DNA from: Ampelocalamus luodianensis
Lineage: Eukaryota > Streptophyta > Magnoliopsida > Poales > Poaceae
NCBI GenBank assembly: GCA_036346255.1
Contig: CM070628.1
Location: 16,569,840 to 16,633,839, forward strand
Direction: 5' to 3'
Length of the DNA stretch: 64,000 nt
Part shown: positions 44,226 through 56,517 of the stretch, in pieces
How the letters are laid out: the number at the start of each line of letters is the position of its first letter
Position numbering within the stretch: the first letter of the stretch is position 1
Made by a program: the position numbers and the translations under genes
The notes under the pieces: model-generated
The model's input: only the letters and a program-made list of their open reading frames with translations
Told to the model about the DNA's origin: nothing
The model's database searches: none

Positions 44226-47200
44226 ATGGAGGCCATGGAGGAGCTGTCGCAGCTGTCCGAGTCCATGCGCCAGGCGGCCTCGCTCCTCGCCGACGACGAC
44301 CCCTCCGACGACACCGCGGCGCGGCGCCCCTCCACCTTCCTCAACGCCGTCGCCCTGGGCAACATCGTAAGTATCGGGCGTCGCCGCCCCCGCCCACCGC
44401 CCCCGTGATCCGCCGCTCGTGCTCCGATCTGATCCGTTCTGATCCATTCGTGCAGGGCGCAGGCAAGTCGGCCGTGCTGAACAGCCTCATCGGACACCCC
44501 GTGCTGGTGAGCTTCTACCCAAGCAGCTCAGCTATCTCTTCCTCTCTGTCTCCCTCGGTGTTTTTTTTTAAAAAAGATTTGGGTTGTCATGTATGGTGCA
44601 GCCTACGGGGGAGAATGGGGCGACGAGGGCGCCGATAGTGGTGGACCTGCAGAGGGACCCGGGGCTCAGCAGCAAGTCCATCGTGCTGCAGATCGATAGC
44701 AAGTCGCAGCAGGTGTCCGCAAGTCAGTGGGGTCTCACAACCTTGCTTCGCTTGATACTGTGGGGATTTCGAGGCCTGACCTGGTACTGAATTTTCCATG
44801 CTTGTTGATGTGCAGGTGCTCTGCGGCATTCTCTGCAGGATAGGCTCAGCAAGGGTGCGTCCAGTGGATCCGGGAGGGGCCACGCAGATGAGATTTTTCT
44901 CAGGCTGCAGACGAGCACAGGTTGTCCATGAGTAATTTAATTACTTTAGCAAACCTATACAACCTACTTACCCTTCCATGAGCAATGCCGATAGTGTAGT
45001 ATAGACTGGTATAGAGGATATGTTGACATTTTAGGACATGGTGAAGTGGTCCTTGTAGTCATGGAACAGCGAATAGTTGAAAATCGGGATTGGATATTTA
45101 TGTCTGTTGCACTGTATGTGCTGTGGAAGAAAGTAACAAAAGAATCTTGTGATGTGTGTAATTGGCTAATTGCTGGAATACGAGTGGTCCAATTTTTCCC
45201 CCTCGGTTTAATGTTTTGGTGTTCTACTGTTGATGAACCCTATGATTAGTTTCTGTACTAAATATGTTTCTATTTTTTTCTGTTTGCCTTCAATTTTGTT
45301 GTGGTGCTTTCTAAAAGCCTCTCACTATACTTTTTCTTGTTTTATTTTCAGCTCCCCCACTAAAACTGATCGATTTACCTGGGATAGACCAGCGAGTTGT
45401 GGACGATTCAATGGTAAGTATTTAAAATGTGTTGATTTTATTCGTCAACTATTTCTTCTGTAATTTGGCATCATCATACGTATTTTATCTTATCTAGGGA
45501 ACGTTATAATTTGGCAGTTATTCTCATAGATTGATGTTTTTCCCTTGAAGCCTTTTGAACGCTGTTCTTACTCTTCTACTTTATAGAGAGCACTGCATAC
45601 ACAGTTATTCAAATCTGTCATACTTGCTTACAGTATGTCGCAGAATACTGATTATTTTCTTAATTCAGATCAACGAGTATGCTGGGCACAATGATGCAAT
45701 ACTACTAGTTGTGATACCCGCAATGCAAGCGGCTGATGTTGCATCATCCCGAGCTCTTAGGCTGGCCAAGGATATTGACTCAGATGGTCTGTTTTCCAAT
45801 CGAAGTAAACATCCTCTATAATACCATTGCTATTCTTTTTTGCAATAAGTAATGTTTTTCCATTCACTGTAGGGACCAGAACTGTAGGTGTGCTAAGCAA
45901 AATTGATCAAGCAACAGGAGATGCGAAAACTATAGCTTGTGTTCAGGCCCTTCTGTCAAACAAGGGCCCCAAAAACCTTCCAGATATTGAGTGGGTTGCT
46001 CTAATAGGACAATCAGTTTCGATTGCATCAGCACAATCTGGATCAGTTGGGTCTGAAAACTCGCTAGAAACAGCTTGGCGGGCTGAAGCTGAAACCCTCA
46101 AATCCATCTTAAATGGAGCTCCTCAGAGCAAGCTAGGAAGGGTTGCTTTGGTTGACACCATTGCTAAGCAGATACGTAAACGGATGAAAGTGCGGCTTCC
46201 TAACCTATTGAATGGGTAAGAATTGTGTCTCATGCTCCAATGACTATTGAATCTAACATCTATTAATTTGATATCAATACTGCATAGTGTTACATAAATT
46301 CCTTCTCTTACTACATTGATGTTAATTCACTACTACGCATGGTCTAGTGTTAAAATTACATGCACTTGCTTCATGTGCTGTGCCTGTGCTGCTATTTCAG
46401 CCTTCAGGGTAAATCCCAGATGGTGCAAGATGAACTTGCAAGGCTGGGAGAGTCTATGGTACAAAGTGTTGAAGGAACCCGGGCAGTTGCTTTGGAGCTG
46501 TGCCGAGAATTTGAGGATAAGTTTCTTGCTCATGTTACATCTGGTGAGGTTAGTGACGGACCTCAAAACTATACTTTGTTTATATTTGAGTTATGTCTCC
46601 CTATGAATAATTGATTACAAGGCTACTGTATCATTTTTTCATATAAAAGGGATCTGGTTGGAAAATTGTTGCAAGTTTCGAAGGCAAGTTCCCAGACAGA
46701 ATTAAACAGCTACCGTTGGACAGGCATTTTGATCTCAGCAATGTCAAAAGGGTAAAAACGGTTTCACTTTTAAGATTAAGCTCTAGTGGGTAGTTTGCCA
46801 CCTTTTATGAATGGTATTCTCTTGACATTCTAGATTGTCTTGGAAGCCGATGGTTATCAACCATATCTGATATCTCCAGAGAAAGGGTTGAGATCATTGA
46901 TAAAAATAGTACTGGAAATGGCGAAGGAGCCATCACGACTTTGTGTTGAAGAGGTATGTTCCAGTCAATCTAAATAGTAAGCATGGCTAGCTTGTTACAC
47001 ACTTACACACACCTGACCAATAGAAGTATAACGTATTTAGGTTCCCTCCTTTTCCCTAAAGGTGAAGGTTGATGTAGAAAGTTGTTGCTTTCCACAAACT
47101 ATTGTAATATAAACATAGTCTATTGTTTATTATGCTCCATGACACTAACATTCTCACCCTCCCAGGGCCCCACCAGAAAAATATCCTAAATTTGAGGTCT

Positions 47201-50200
47201 GGCTGGATGCATTTGATTGAAATATCTGTTTGCTTTATAGAAAAAATGGGTATGCTTGACTGTTATCTGGTTTGAGTTTCCAAAATTGAGGTTGAATTTC
47301 TGGTTCCAATGCTGCAACCATTAGCTATTGGGTTGTTAGCTACTGATGCATGGAGCTCCCTACCTGGAGAGTGGAGACAGTTCCATACTTCCAGTTGGTC
47401 GAATTTTGGTCGATTTTGGTGTTATCGTTGTGGTATTTTTGTGTTATGTAGTGTTGATATAATATTTAACTACCATATATGGCTAAGTCTGCAAATTTCT
47501 TAATTTCTATCTTGTTTAATGCCATAGGAAAACTAATGCTTATTTTTGTTAATACACTAGGTACATCGTGTACTGCTAGACATAGTCAATGCTTCGGCAA
47601 ATGCCACACCGGGACTTGGAAGATATCCTCCATTCAAGCGTGAGGTATCACTTATCTGTTTTACATGTATCTTTTCCCTTCTATTTGCTTGTTGATAGAG
47701 CTCATGTTTTACCATTCTGAGTGTAAACTCTCTTTTTTTCTTTTGTCAAGGTTGTTGCAATAGCATCAAATGCATTGGAGACCTTCAAAAATGATGCCAA
47801 AAAGATGGTTGTTGCACTTGTTGATATGGAGCGCGCCTTTGTCCCCCCTCAACATTTCATCCGTCTGGTGCAAAGAAGGTTGGTTCGTTCCTGTTGCTAG
47901 GTTTTTTGCTTTTCAATTATTTGTGATTTGTTATTTTTCTCCTGTAGTTAATCGCTATTTCACCCTTCTCAATGTTATGTACTTGTAAGTTGTAATTTTT
48001 TTAAAAAGGTATTACATTCTTTCAATTTGTAACTTCACTTCCCATAATATGGCTGACATTATGGGACAAGCATAAGAAGCTTAAATTGTATTGCCTTCTG
48101 GCTGAGGTTGTATGTATCCTATTTTCACTTTCAAATGACTATCTTAGTTAAGTGATGCCTGAATACTGAAGGAAATATGCAACTTAAGGTTTCAACTCTC
48201 TGTCATCACTCATTCTTCTCTTAGTTGGAATCTGTCATGAACTCATGATTTGTAAAGCATATACAATTTCTAGGTTGAAATGAACTGAATCGTAGTTTTC
48301 TTGTTAACGAAGCTGACCATTATTTGGTTTCTGAAAGCAATGATAATTTCATGATGACATTGCAGAATGCTGACCCTTGGCCTTTTTGTCTGATATTGGC
48401 AGAATGGAAAGGCAGCGTCGTGAGGATGAGATGAAAAACCGTTCTTCCAAGAAAGCACAAGAGGCTGAACAGTCCTTGACAAACAGGGTATGACTTGTGC
48501 CCACTTGTCTTAGGATATACACTAACATGTTTTTTTAGAAATACACACTTTGATAGTAATAAAATTTTCAGATTGGTAGAGATGTAGAGTAAATCTTGGA
48601 TTTTGTGGTTAACATAAGTTATTCATTTATTTTAGGCCTCCAGTCCCCAAACAGGATCTGAGCAAGCTAGTGGCAGCTTAAAATCAGTGAAAGAAAAATC
48701 AAGTCAGCAAGACAAAGACACAAAAGAGGGATCAAATTTGCAGGTTGCTGGTACAGCTGGGGAAATTACTGCAGGTATAAAATGCGTAAAATCTAGCTGT
48801 GCTCAAGTTAGGCCACCATGGAAATTCTAGGCGCCCGCCTAGGCGCTAGGCGCAGCCCTCCCGCCTAGCCGATTTATCCTGCCTAGGCGCTAGGCGCTGA
48901 TCCGCCGCCCGACTAGCGCCTAGTGCCTAGGGGAACACTGTTGTGCAGACTATCATTCTGCTTGACCATGAAATAAATATCATAGCGGAGCACGTTTTGA
49001 TATTTCTTCAGGCAATTTGGCCGCATCCTTGCTCCATGTACAATTCAAACTTAATCAGCTAGAGGCCTCATCAGTAGTCTATTAGAATAACATTGATATC
49101 GTCACAAGAATTCTCTTCATGAACCACTCTGAACAGTTGTTGAGGTCTTAACACGTCTTTTGACTCGTGGTAACAAAATACATACTGATTTATTTAATAA
49201 ATAAATGTATTAAGCATATCCCCCCCATTTTTTCTTCAGGATACCTTTTGAAGAAAAGTGCAAAAACTAATGGGTGGAGCAGAAGGTGGTTTGTCTTAAA
49301 TGAGAAGAGTGGAAAGGTTAATCGGTCTTCCATACTCATCGTTTGGCTGTGTTATTGATGCCTTTGGAACCTACAGAGGATTCTTCAGGATGTTTTTGTT
49401 TTTATAATTTTCCTTGGCACGCACTGTTGATTATTATACTTCACACTTGTTTGCTATGTGGGGGTGGTTGGATTCACTGTCTGTTTTTTTACCAGCTTGG
49501 GTACACAAAGAAACAAGAGGAGAGACATTTTCGTGGTGTCATCACTCTCGAGGTGTGCACACTCTTCGCTTTTGTTTTTCCGTGTTAATTATTCTACTTG
49601 GCACTGAAATGATATATCATAGCTTAATTTCTGCATTAGTGTTGTAGCAGTTTAGTTTGTTTTCTTTCCCTGTTCCCTACCGGAAAGAGCTAACTTATAT
49701 TCAAAGAAACAAGTATGTACTACGAGAGTTGTAAAATGAGCTGATTTGGTGACTTGCATGTGCTTTCTTGTTGTGCAGGAATGTAACCTAGAGGAAGTAG
49801 AGGAGGAAGAACCTTCTAAAAGCTCAAAGGATTCAAAAAAGGCAAATGGACCAGAAAAAGGCCCAAGTCTTGTGTTTAAGATAACTAACAGGGTTGCCTA
49901 CAAAACAGTCCTAAAAGGTTGACATCCGTGAAGATTACAGCTTGATGTTTTCTTTATAGTTTTTCTCTTTTGTATAAATGGTTTATTTCATTTTGCAGCT
50001 CATAGTGCTGTTGTATTGAAAGCTGAGAACATGGCCGACAAGGTTGAGTGGGTAAATAAGATAAGAGCTGTAATTCAAAGCAAAGGGGGTTCTTTCAAGG
50101 GTCCAAATACCGAGCGTGGTTCCACGAGACAAAGCCATTCGGATGGCTCCCTGGTAAGTTCTAGCTTATACATGGTTCACTTGCCTTTCTATCTTGTTGT

Positions 50201-50396
50201 AAAGCTTGTAGCCTGTTTTTTCCCCCCTTTTTCGAACTCTTTCTTGATTTGACATTAAGGATGTTATTACGCAGTTCCACTTTCCCTCTTCTTTACGTTT
50301 GTTGCTTGGATGCACGGACACGGACACGTGTGTTGGACACGACACGTATCGGACACAGTGTTTTCTAAAAAATGGCGACACGGGGACACGGCTATA

Positions 50397-50433
<37 letters not shown>

Positions 50434-53400
50434 TATGCATATGTATTATTAAATGCTTTTCTACGTGTTTATCAAATAGAAAGTGTAAAATGTTAGGAAT
50501 ATGTACCTCAAAGATGATTCTCGGCTCTTGGTCTTTTCAGTTCTTCATAAAGCATAACTTCATATTAATACAAGAAATTCATAATTTCTTTAACATGTGA
50601 ATAGAAAAAACTTGATTAGTAAATGTAAGTAAGCAATGTAACAAATACAATGCAACAGCAAACACCTAAGTACTTAACATTATAACAACCATCAAATAAT
50701 GGACAAATGATAACAATCAACAAAAAGTTGCCAAGTTCAAACATTACATGATTACACTTTCCAATTTTTCATAATCCATGCATATCCATAAGGGTGGAAC
50801 CAACAAGCAACAATCATTCAATCAACATTCAACAAAGTCTATAGACTAACAACTGTCCAGCAGGACCATACTTAAGTGTGTTAGTCGCTGGACTCTTACT
50901 ATTGGTGATAGCAAGATCCTTACTCTCATGGAGAGGATGACACTTAGAGATGAGGCAAATTTTTCTTCTTAGTTTATTTCTCTCACAATGCCATACCAAC
51001 CTGAGGGGTTGGGGATACATATTTATAGGGCTAACCAGCCAAGCATATGCCAAGCATATGCTAGTCTAAGATGCTCTGTCCTAGATGCTCTATCCTAGAT
51101 GCTCTGTCCTAGATGCTCTGTCCTCTAAAGCTAGTCCTAAAGCTAGTCCAAGATGCTCTGTCCAAAAGAGATGCTAACCGCCAGTCAAGGATGCTGTCCT
51201 TGAAGGGCGGCAAAAGCCAACACAGAGACTTATCCATCAATCTCCCTAAGTCTTGTGTGTCTCCTGGAGGAATCTGAGCCATCCCGATCCTAGAGCGAGC
51301 GTCGTCCTTGATTTCAACGCCGAGGTGTCCCCAAACTTGATGAGCCTTGAACGCTGAGTCACGCCGGAGAAGAACTCCCGCCGCCGGTCATGTGGTGGGT
51401 GTCGCGGTGTCGAGGCACCACCCGTCGGTCTTCTTTATTGCCGGAACTTTCGCCGAAGAGGCGTGTGCTTTGGCTCGTCAAGGTGGAGGAGAGCGCTGCG
51501 GCCGGTCGCCGAGGTAGTTCGATGCTCGCCGAGCAATGAACGAGCCGGATGCTCCTCCTCCTCCGCCTGCGCGACGTGGGCCTGGGCGCGTCGTGGCTGT
51601 CGACAATCCCTGGCCCAATGACCAAGCTTGCCGCAGTTGTAGCAAGAGTCGTCTCGTGCCGGCTCTTGCTTGCGGCCGCGCCGCTGCTGGCGCCCACGGC
51701 CATCACCCCTAAGACGTCCTCGTGCCCGTGCTGGCGTCTTTGCGCGGCTTGCCGCGCTTGCCACGCATCGCGCGCGCCGTCGTGGAAGAAAGCTCCCTTC
51801 TTTCGTCACCTTGGCGGCGTGACCCGCTCCTCCCGGTGAGGAGCTTCCGCCAATGGTGATGGGTCCCGAGAGAGCGTGGCTCATCATCGTTGACGACCTT
51901 GAGGCGACCTATCGCCTCCTCGATCGACATCGTGGAGAGGTCCAGCAGAGACCGGATCAACCGAGCCATCCGCTTGTACTTCTGGGGACGCAAATGAAAG
52001 AGCTTCTCGGCGCCTCTCTCGCCCGTAGGTGTCGCCGCCAAACGTACCAACCTCGCAGCGAGTGTTGAGACGGAGGCAAAGTCATCAACGTCCTCACCGC
52101 TTGAAGGCCGGTCTCCCACTCCGCGCGGCGTGCTGCGGTGTGGACTTGCGCGCGCGATCGCTGCCGCGCGTCGCGGCGATGGTGTCCCAAGCCTCCTGGC
52201 GATCGCTTGTTGGAGAGCGAAGCGCATCTCGGCGGATCTGCGGCGATGAGGGCATCCAGCGCCGTCGATCTGGTCGTAGTCGGCGTCGCCGTCACGGACG
52301 CCTCCCACATGTGCCGCACCGAGCCTCGCCTTCATCACCGCGCCCACTCGGCGTAGTTGGCCTTGGTGAGGTAGGCCACCCACCGCCGGGCGGCGCCCCG
52401 ACAACGATGCGGAACCCGTGGTAACCACTGCCGGTCCGAGAGAGCCACGCCTCGTGAAGGCCGCGCTCTCTATCGACCGTCTGCCGCCGTTGTCGTCGCG
52501 CGCCTCTTCCGAGCGCCACCGCCAGCGCGCCTCCTCCAGAGCGCCACCGCCGAGCGCGCCTCCTCAGAGCGCCACCGCCGCGGCGCGCCTCCTCAGAGCG
52601 CCACCGCCGCGCGCGCCTCCTCCAGAGCGCCATCGCCGCGACCGCGCTGCTCGATCGCCGCCAAGCTTCGTGGCGCGCCTTGCCGCCATCGCTTCGCCGC
52701 CGCGGTGCCTCTCCTCTCCGCTCAAGGTCCGCGTCGGCCGCTATCATCGCAGAGATGGAGCTGCTGCTGCCGCCGCCGCAGACCTTGACCTCGCTGCGGC
52801 GCGCGCGCTGCGACCTGCCGCGCCGCTTCTTCGCTTCGCCTCATGCCGCTGCTGCCCGGCTCGCTGCCGGCCTCGGCGCCACTTTGCGCCGCTGCGGCGG
52901 TCTCTGCCGCGCGCTTCGCCGCTTGCTGCGCGCGAAGCTCGGCCGTCGGCCGACGCCGCATGCTCGAGGCGGCCGAAGGCCGAGGCGCCTGCGGACATGG
53001 CGCGCTTGGGGTGTTGCGTGGAGAGAGGGCGCTTCGACGAGCCGCCGTCTCCGGAGAGAGTGGCGTGGGCGGCGGAGCTGCTGCGCGCACGCATTGAAAT
53101 TGCTGTGAGGCGGAGAAGGAGATGAGCGAGGAGATGCTCAGGCTACAGGATACACAAGCTCTGATACCACTTGTTAGTCGCTGGACTCTTACTATTGGTG
53201 ATAGCAAGATCCTTACTCTCATGGAGAGGATGACACTTGGAGATGAGGCAAATTTTTCTTCTTAGTTTATTTCTCTCACAATGCCATACCAACCTGAGGG
53301 GTTGGGGATACATATTTATAGGGCTAACCAGCCAAGCATATGCCAAGCATATGCTAGTCTAAGATGCTCTGTCCTAGATGCTATATCCTAGATGCTCTGT

Positions 53401-56400
53401 CCTAGATGCTCTGTCCTCTAAAGCTAGTCCTAAAGCTAGTCCAAGATGCTCTGTCCAAAAGAGATGCTAACCGCCAGTCAAGGATGCTGTCCTTGAAGGG
53501 CGGCAAAAGCCAACACAGAGACTTATCCATCAAAGTGATCCTAAGGAGGAGAATACTGGAACCTGAAGTGCACTGCAAGTCTACAAGTGACAAGGTGGCC
53601 GGCGGCTAGAGGCCGAGCCGGCCATAGGAGGTGCGGGCCGGCTGGGTGTGAGAGAGCAGGGCCGCGCCGGGGAACCAGGACGCGGAGTCGAGGAGGCGCA
53701 CAGCGTTGAGCTAAGGCCGGCGCGGAGCGCAGCGGGCGAGCGCGCCGCAGAGCCGTGGAGAGGCAGCGCGCGAGCCGCCGAGGAAGAGGCGCAGGCCGAC
53801 GAGCCGAGAGGAGGCGGCGGGCTAGTAGACCCAGGCGGCGTGGCGGACCAACAGCTACAAGCGGCGGCGCCAGGAAGAAGGCGCCAGGAGGAGGGGCTCC
53901 GTGAGCCCATGGCGCCGCCGAGCGCTGGGAAAGGAGCAGGCGGCGGCAGCACTGGAAGAAGGTAAAAGGGGGGAAGAAGCAAACCAGGGAAAGGAGCCGG
54001 CGGTGGCAGCACTGGAAGAAGTCGAGCGGCGTCGGGTTCCGTCGGTGGCCGTCGGGAGCGCCGGATCTGGCGATGGCGAGTTTGGCGACGCAGGGGTGGG
54101 CGCTGCAGCGGCGTCGAACGGTCGAAGCTCTGCGGTCTGCTCAGGTCACGGGGTGAGTTAGCAGGATAGGTTAACAAGCGGGCCGAGTTGGTGAATAGTT
54201 GGGCCGGCTGGTTCGTTTTGGGCCGAATTGAATCGGCCCAAGTGTCCGATACGTGTCTTATATTTGTCTGATACGTATCCATTTTTTTTTTTGCGTTTGC
54301 AATTTCCGACACGCCGGGGATACGTATCCGAGCCGTGTCCGTGTCCGACACAGTGTTCGACACGGACACGGCACCTTGCTGGCGTGTCAGTGCTTTCGAG
54401 GTTTGTTGTTTTAAAGTGTCAACATGAAATCTTTCCCCTTGCTGCCATTTGTGCCATTTGTACATTTCAATTGACATCTGATCCCTATACTATTCAAAGG
54501 ATAATATGGCGCGGAGACCTGCTGATCCTGAAGAAGAACTTAGATGGATGTCTCAAGAAGTTCGTGGTTATGTAGAGGCTGTTTTGAATAGTCTGGCAGC
54601 AAATGTCCCAAAGGTTCATGTTCTACTTTTGTTCAGTTTATTTGACCTTATCATTGAGGCCATGTTTTCATTGTTTTTTCTTTCTTTGCTAATCAGGCAA
54701 TTGTGCTTTGCCAAGTGGAGAAAGCAAAGGAAGATATGCTAAACCAGCTATACAGCTCAATAAGGTTGATGTTCTTTCTGTGAACATACGCTTTTCATTT
54801 CTTCTGGAGACTACTCAACTGTCTGTTGCTTTCTGCATTTTTTCCTCGTGTCATTTTTGTACTATTCCATTTTTGAAATATAGTGGCATCGAAGTGAACA
54901 GGCAGACACAAGCTTGCAAATGCACACTACCTCCTAGGCTCCTATACCTACTAGCCACTATCTAGAGTTGTATACTAGCCATATGATTCAAAAGGCTCCC
55001 AATTGAATCCTGACAACCTTTATATACACCATACGATCGATATTGTAGTTCCCATGTAATCACACATCAAACCTCATCAATTGAGCTATGCATCTCTTTT
55101 TTGGTAGTATGTAAAAGAAATGTATTTATAAGCGAGGAAGGTTTCCTTCTATGCAGTAGTGATTTTTTAATATATTTTGCATAGATTTGGTAATTTAAAA
55201 TTTTATTGGTTCTAAAAAATACAGTTTTTGTGGTACAGGTGTGGGATACATGTGTTGTTCAAACACTTTTTTATGATTTGATACCTGCCTTATTTCTAGT
55301 TTGTATATTTTCTTTTATTTATCAGGCACCTGCCTGCATGTTATATTGTCGTCGATATCATAGCTAGAGATAATTGTTGAAATTTTTTCACATTTCTGTA
55401 CATTCATCCCTTTACTTATTCCTCAATTCTCATTACCAGTGGGCAAAGCAATGGAAAAATTGAAGAGCTTCTCCAAGAGGACCACAATGCTAAACGCAGA
55501 AGGGAAAAGTACCAAAAACAATCATCTCTCTTGTCAAAGCTTACTCGTCAACTTAGTGTACATGACAATCGGGCTGCTGTTTCTTCTTATTCTAACGATA
55601 GCTCTGAAGCTGGTAATCTGACTACATTTTCATTGTCTGAATAATAATAGCAAATATAATAGTTTAACTGTTTTTATGATTTCTCCTCTCCTATAATGAT
55701 CATTGGTCAATATGGTTCGGTGCCTAATATAAATAGTAATACCCATCGATAACTCTAATGCAGTTTTTACAGACACCAGTGAAACTTACCAAATTAAACA
55801 GCAAATAGGTTGCTGAATTAGCTGGTTGTTCTTTTACTTTGATCATTAATCTGTTAAGGTAGTACTATCTGTTTGGCCTAGCCATAGCCCAGAGGTTTAA
55901 CAGACTGATAAGCAATGAGCAAACAAGCTAAAGTCAGTGGAAAATGACTTTTGGAGCTTGAAAACTTGCTGTCACCAAACAATTTTTTCATGGCCTATGT
56001 AGTATGTTTTCTGGGTTATAAGCTCTATGGCTAGCTTAGGTGCTTAGAGAGGCAAGTGTAAGCAGTACCAAATTGTCTCTTTCGATCTTTCTACCTATAT
56101 TGTGATGCTTTGTTTCTTAGTTTGGTTTAAACCTATATTTTGGACTGCCCACTTAGCTTTTGCTACTTGTTGCAACATTGGTGGCTGATGTACATTGTGT
56201 GTTATTTACTAGGAAGATTTCAGAATTTTTATGGATAGCAATTTTTATGCAGAACATTTTGTAACTGGTCACAAATTGCTTGAACAAAATCATTTGCAGA
56301 GAGCCCTCGGACACCCAGCCGCCCAGGTGAGGACTGGAGGTCTGCCTTCGATTCTGCAGCAAATGGCCCTGTTGATTCCAGCTCAAGCAGCAAATCAAGG

Positions 56401-56517
56401 TCGATAAGTGCTGATGGTCGCAGCCGAAGCTACGAAAATGGGGATGTGAGCTCAGGTGCCAACTCTGGCAGTCGACGCACGCCAAACCGGTTGCCACCAG
56501 CGCCACCAAAATACTAA
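44226..56517 (+). CDS. DRP2: Dynamin-related protein, DRP2 subfamily (GTPase-PH-GED-PRD)
   Basis: Large GTPase expected at the plasma membrane, cell plate or trans-Golgi in clathrin-coated vesicle scission. Twenty-two GT-AG exons join to 2748 nt (915 codons): 44226-44366, 44456-44506, 44602-44722, 44816-44920, 45352-45413, 45669-45786, 45873-46215, 46401-46548, 46650-46751, 46834-46953, 47561-47644, 47751-47878, 48403-48487, 48636-48774, 49240-49316, 49496-49552, 49779-49917, 49999-50153, 54500-54613, 54697-54764, 55440-55612, 56300-56517. GTPase motifs: GAGKS (48-52), DLPG (147-150), SKID (208-211). PH domain about 583-708 (GYLLKKSAKTNGWSRRWFVL). GED about 726-830. The tail ends PNRLPPAPPKY. 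Length matches Arabidopsis DRP2A/B. Intron 18 (4.3 kb) holds a copia-type insertion and a GC-rich repeat. Every junction is in frame, so the gene looks intact. Confidence 0.97.
48805..48935. repeat. GCCTAGGCGCTAGGCG-rich short repeat in DRP2 intron 14
   Basis: A GC-rich block of about 130 bp in an otherwise AT-rich intron. GCCTAGGCGCTAGGCGC, GCGCCTAGTGCC and related palindromic pieces recur. It resembles short dispersed repeats common in plant introns. No ends or target duplication were identified. Confidence 0.5.
50393..50436. repeat. (TA)n(TAA)n microsatellite in DRP2 intron 18
   Basis: A short TA run passes into about nine TAA units. It directly follows the GACACGGGGACACGG motif that marks the start of the inserted sequence in this intron. 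Confidence 0.9.
50879..51239 (-). repeat. 3' LTR of the intronic copia-like element
   Basis: Plus-strand text starts TGTTAGTCGCTGG and ends CTTATCCATCA. It contains several tandem copies of a TGCTCTGTCCTAGA-type unit near 51070-51125. It is nearly identical to 53172-53532. Confidence 0.93.
51435..52428 (-). pseudogene. Gag-like region of the copia-like element
   Basis: Two overlapping minus-strand frames together look like a Gag. The frame at 52428-51709 includes LRPQKYKRMARLIRSLLDLS followed by TMSIEEAIGRLKVVND, usual in plant copia Gag. The frame at 51887-51435 has a CCHC zinc knuckle, CYNCGKLGHWARDC, with all four ligands present. A frameshift between them (near 51700-51890) breaks the protein in this copy. 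The sequence upstream to 53120 is extremely GC-rich and gives many overlapping frames, none of them convincing. Confidence 0.65.
53158..53169 (-). other. Primer-binding site of the intronic copia-like element
   Basis: The minus strand reads TGGTATCAGAGC, complementary to initiator Met tRNA, two bases from the LTR edge. This fixes the element orientation as antisense to the host gene. Confidence 0.9.
53172..53532 (-). repeat. 5' LTR of the intronic copia-like element
   Basis: Same length and text as 50879-51239, followed by the AAGTG target duplication. Confidence 0.93.
53538..54400. repeat. GC-rich insertion in DRP2 intron 18 with GACACGGACACGG-rich ends
   Basis: The right part (54235-54400) is packed with CCGTGTCCGTGTCCGACAC-type motifs, and 50310-50395 has the opposite-strand form GCACGGACACGGACACG. 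The GC-rich middle (53590-54160) gives frames on both strands without a domain. The whole probably was one transposon, later split by the copia-like insertion at 50879-53532. The same GC-rich block and right end are present in the ectopic copy from 38685 to about 39510. Confidence 0.55.

Larger units (their letters stand above)
50879..53532 (-). mobile_element. Copia-like gag-only LTR retrotransposon in DRP2 intron 18
   Basis: Two LTRs of exactly 361 bp (50879-51239 and 53172-53532) are flanked by the target duplication AAGTG (50874-50878 and 53533-53537). The primer site is on the minus strand at 53158-53169, so the element runs opposite to DRP2. On the minus strand the LTR starts TGATGGATAAG and ends GACTAACA. 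A purine-rich ACTTAGGGAGA precedes the 3' LTR. The interior (1.9 kb) encodes only a Gag-like region with a zinc knuckle and no protease, integrase or RT, so the element is non-autonomous. The LTRs differ by very few bases (for example near 50949/53242 and 51090/53383), so the insertion is recent. Confidence 0.93.

Noticed and set aside
43683..44408. 241-codon plus-strand frame ending in DRP2 intron 1
   Set aside because: The family N-terminus starts at the ATG at 44226. The upstream part is C-rich leader and the last part is read-through of intron 1.
51359..53222. Many long frames on both strands in the GC-rich part of DRP2 intron 18
   Set aside because: They fall inside the copia-like element. 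Only the minus-strand Gag pieces (51435-52428) show family motifs; the rest follow from base composition.
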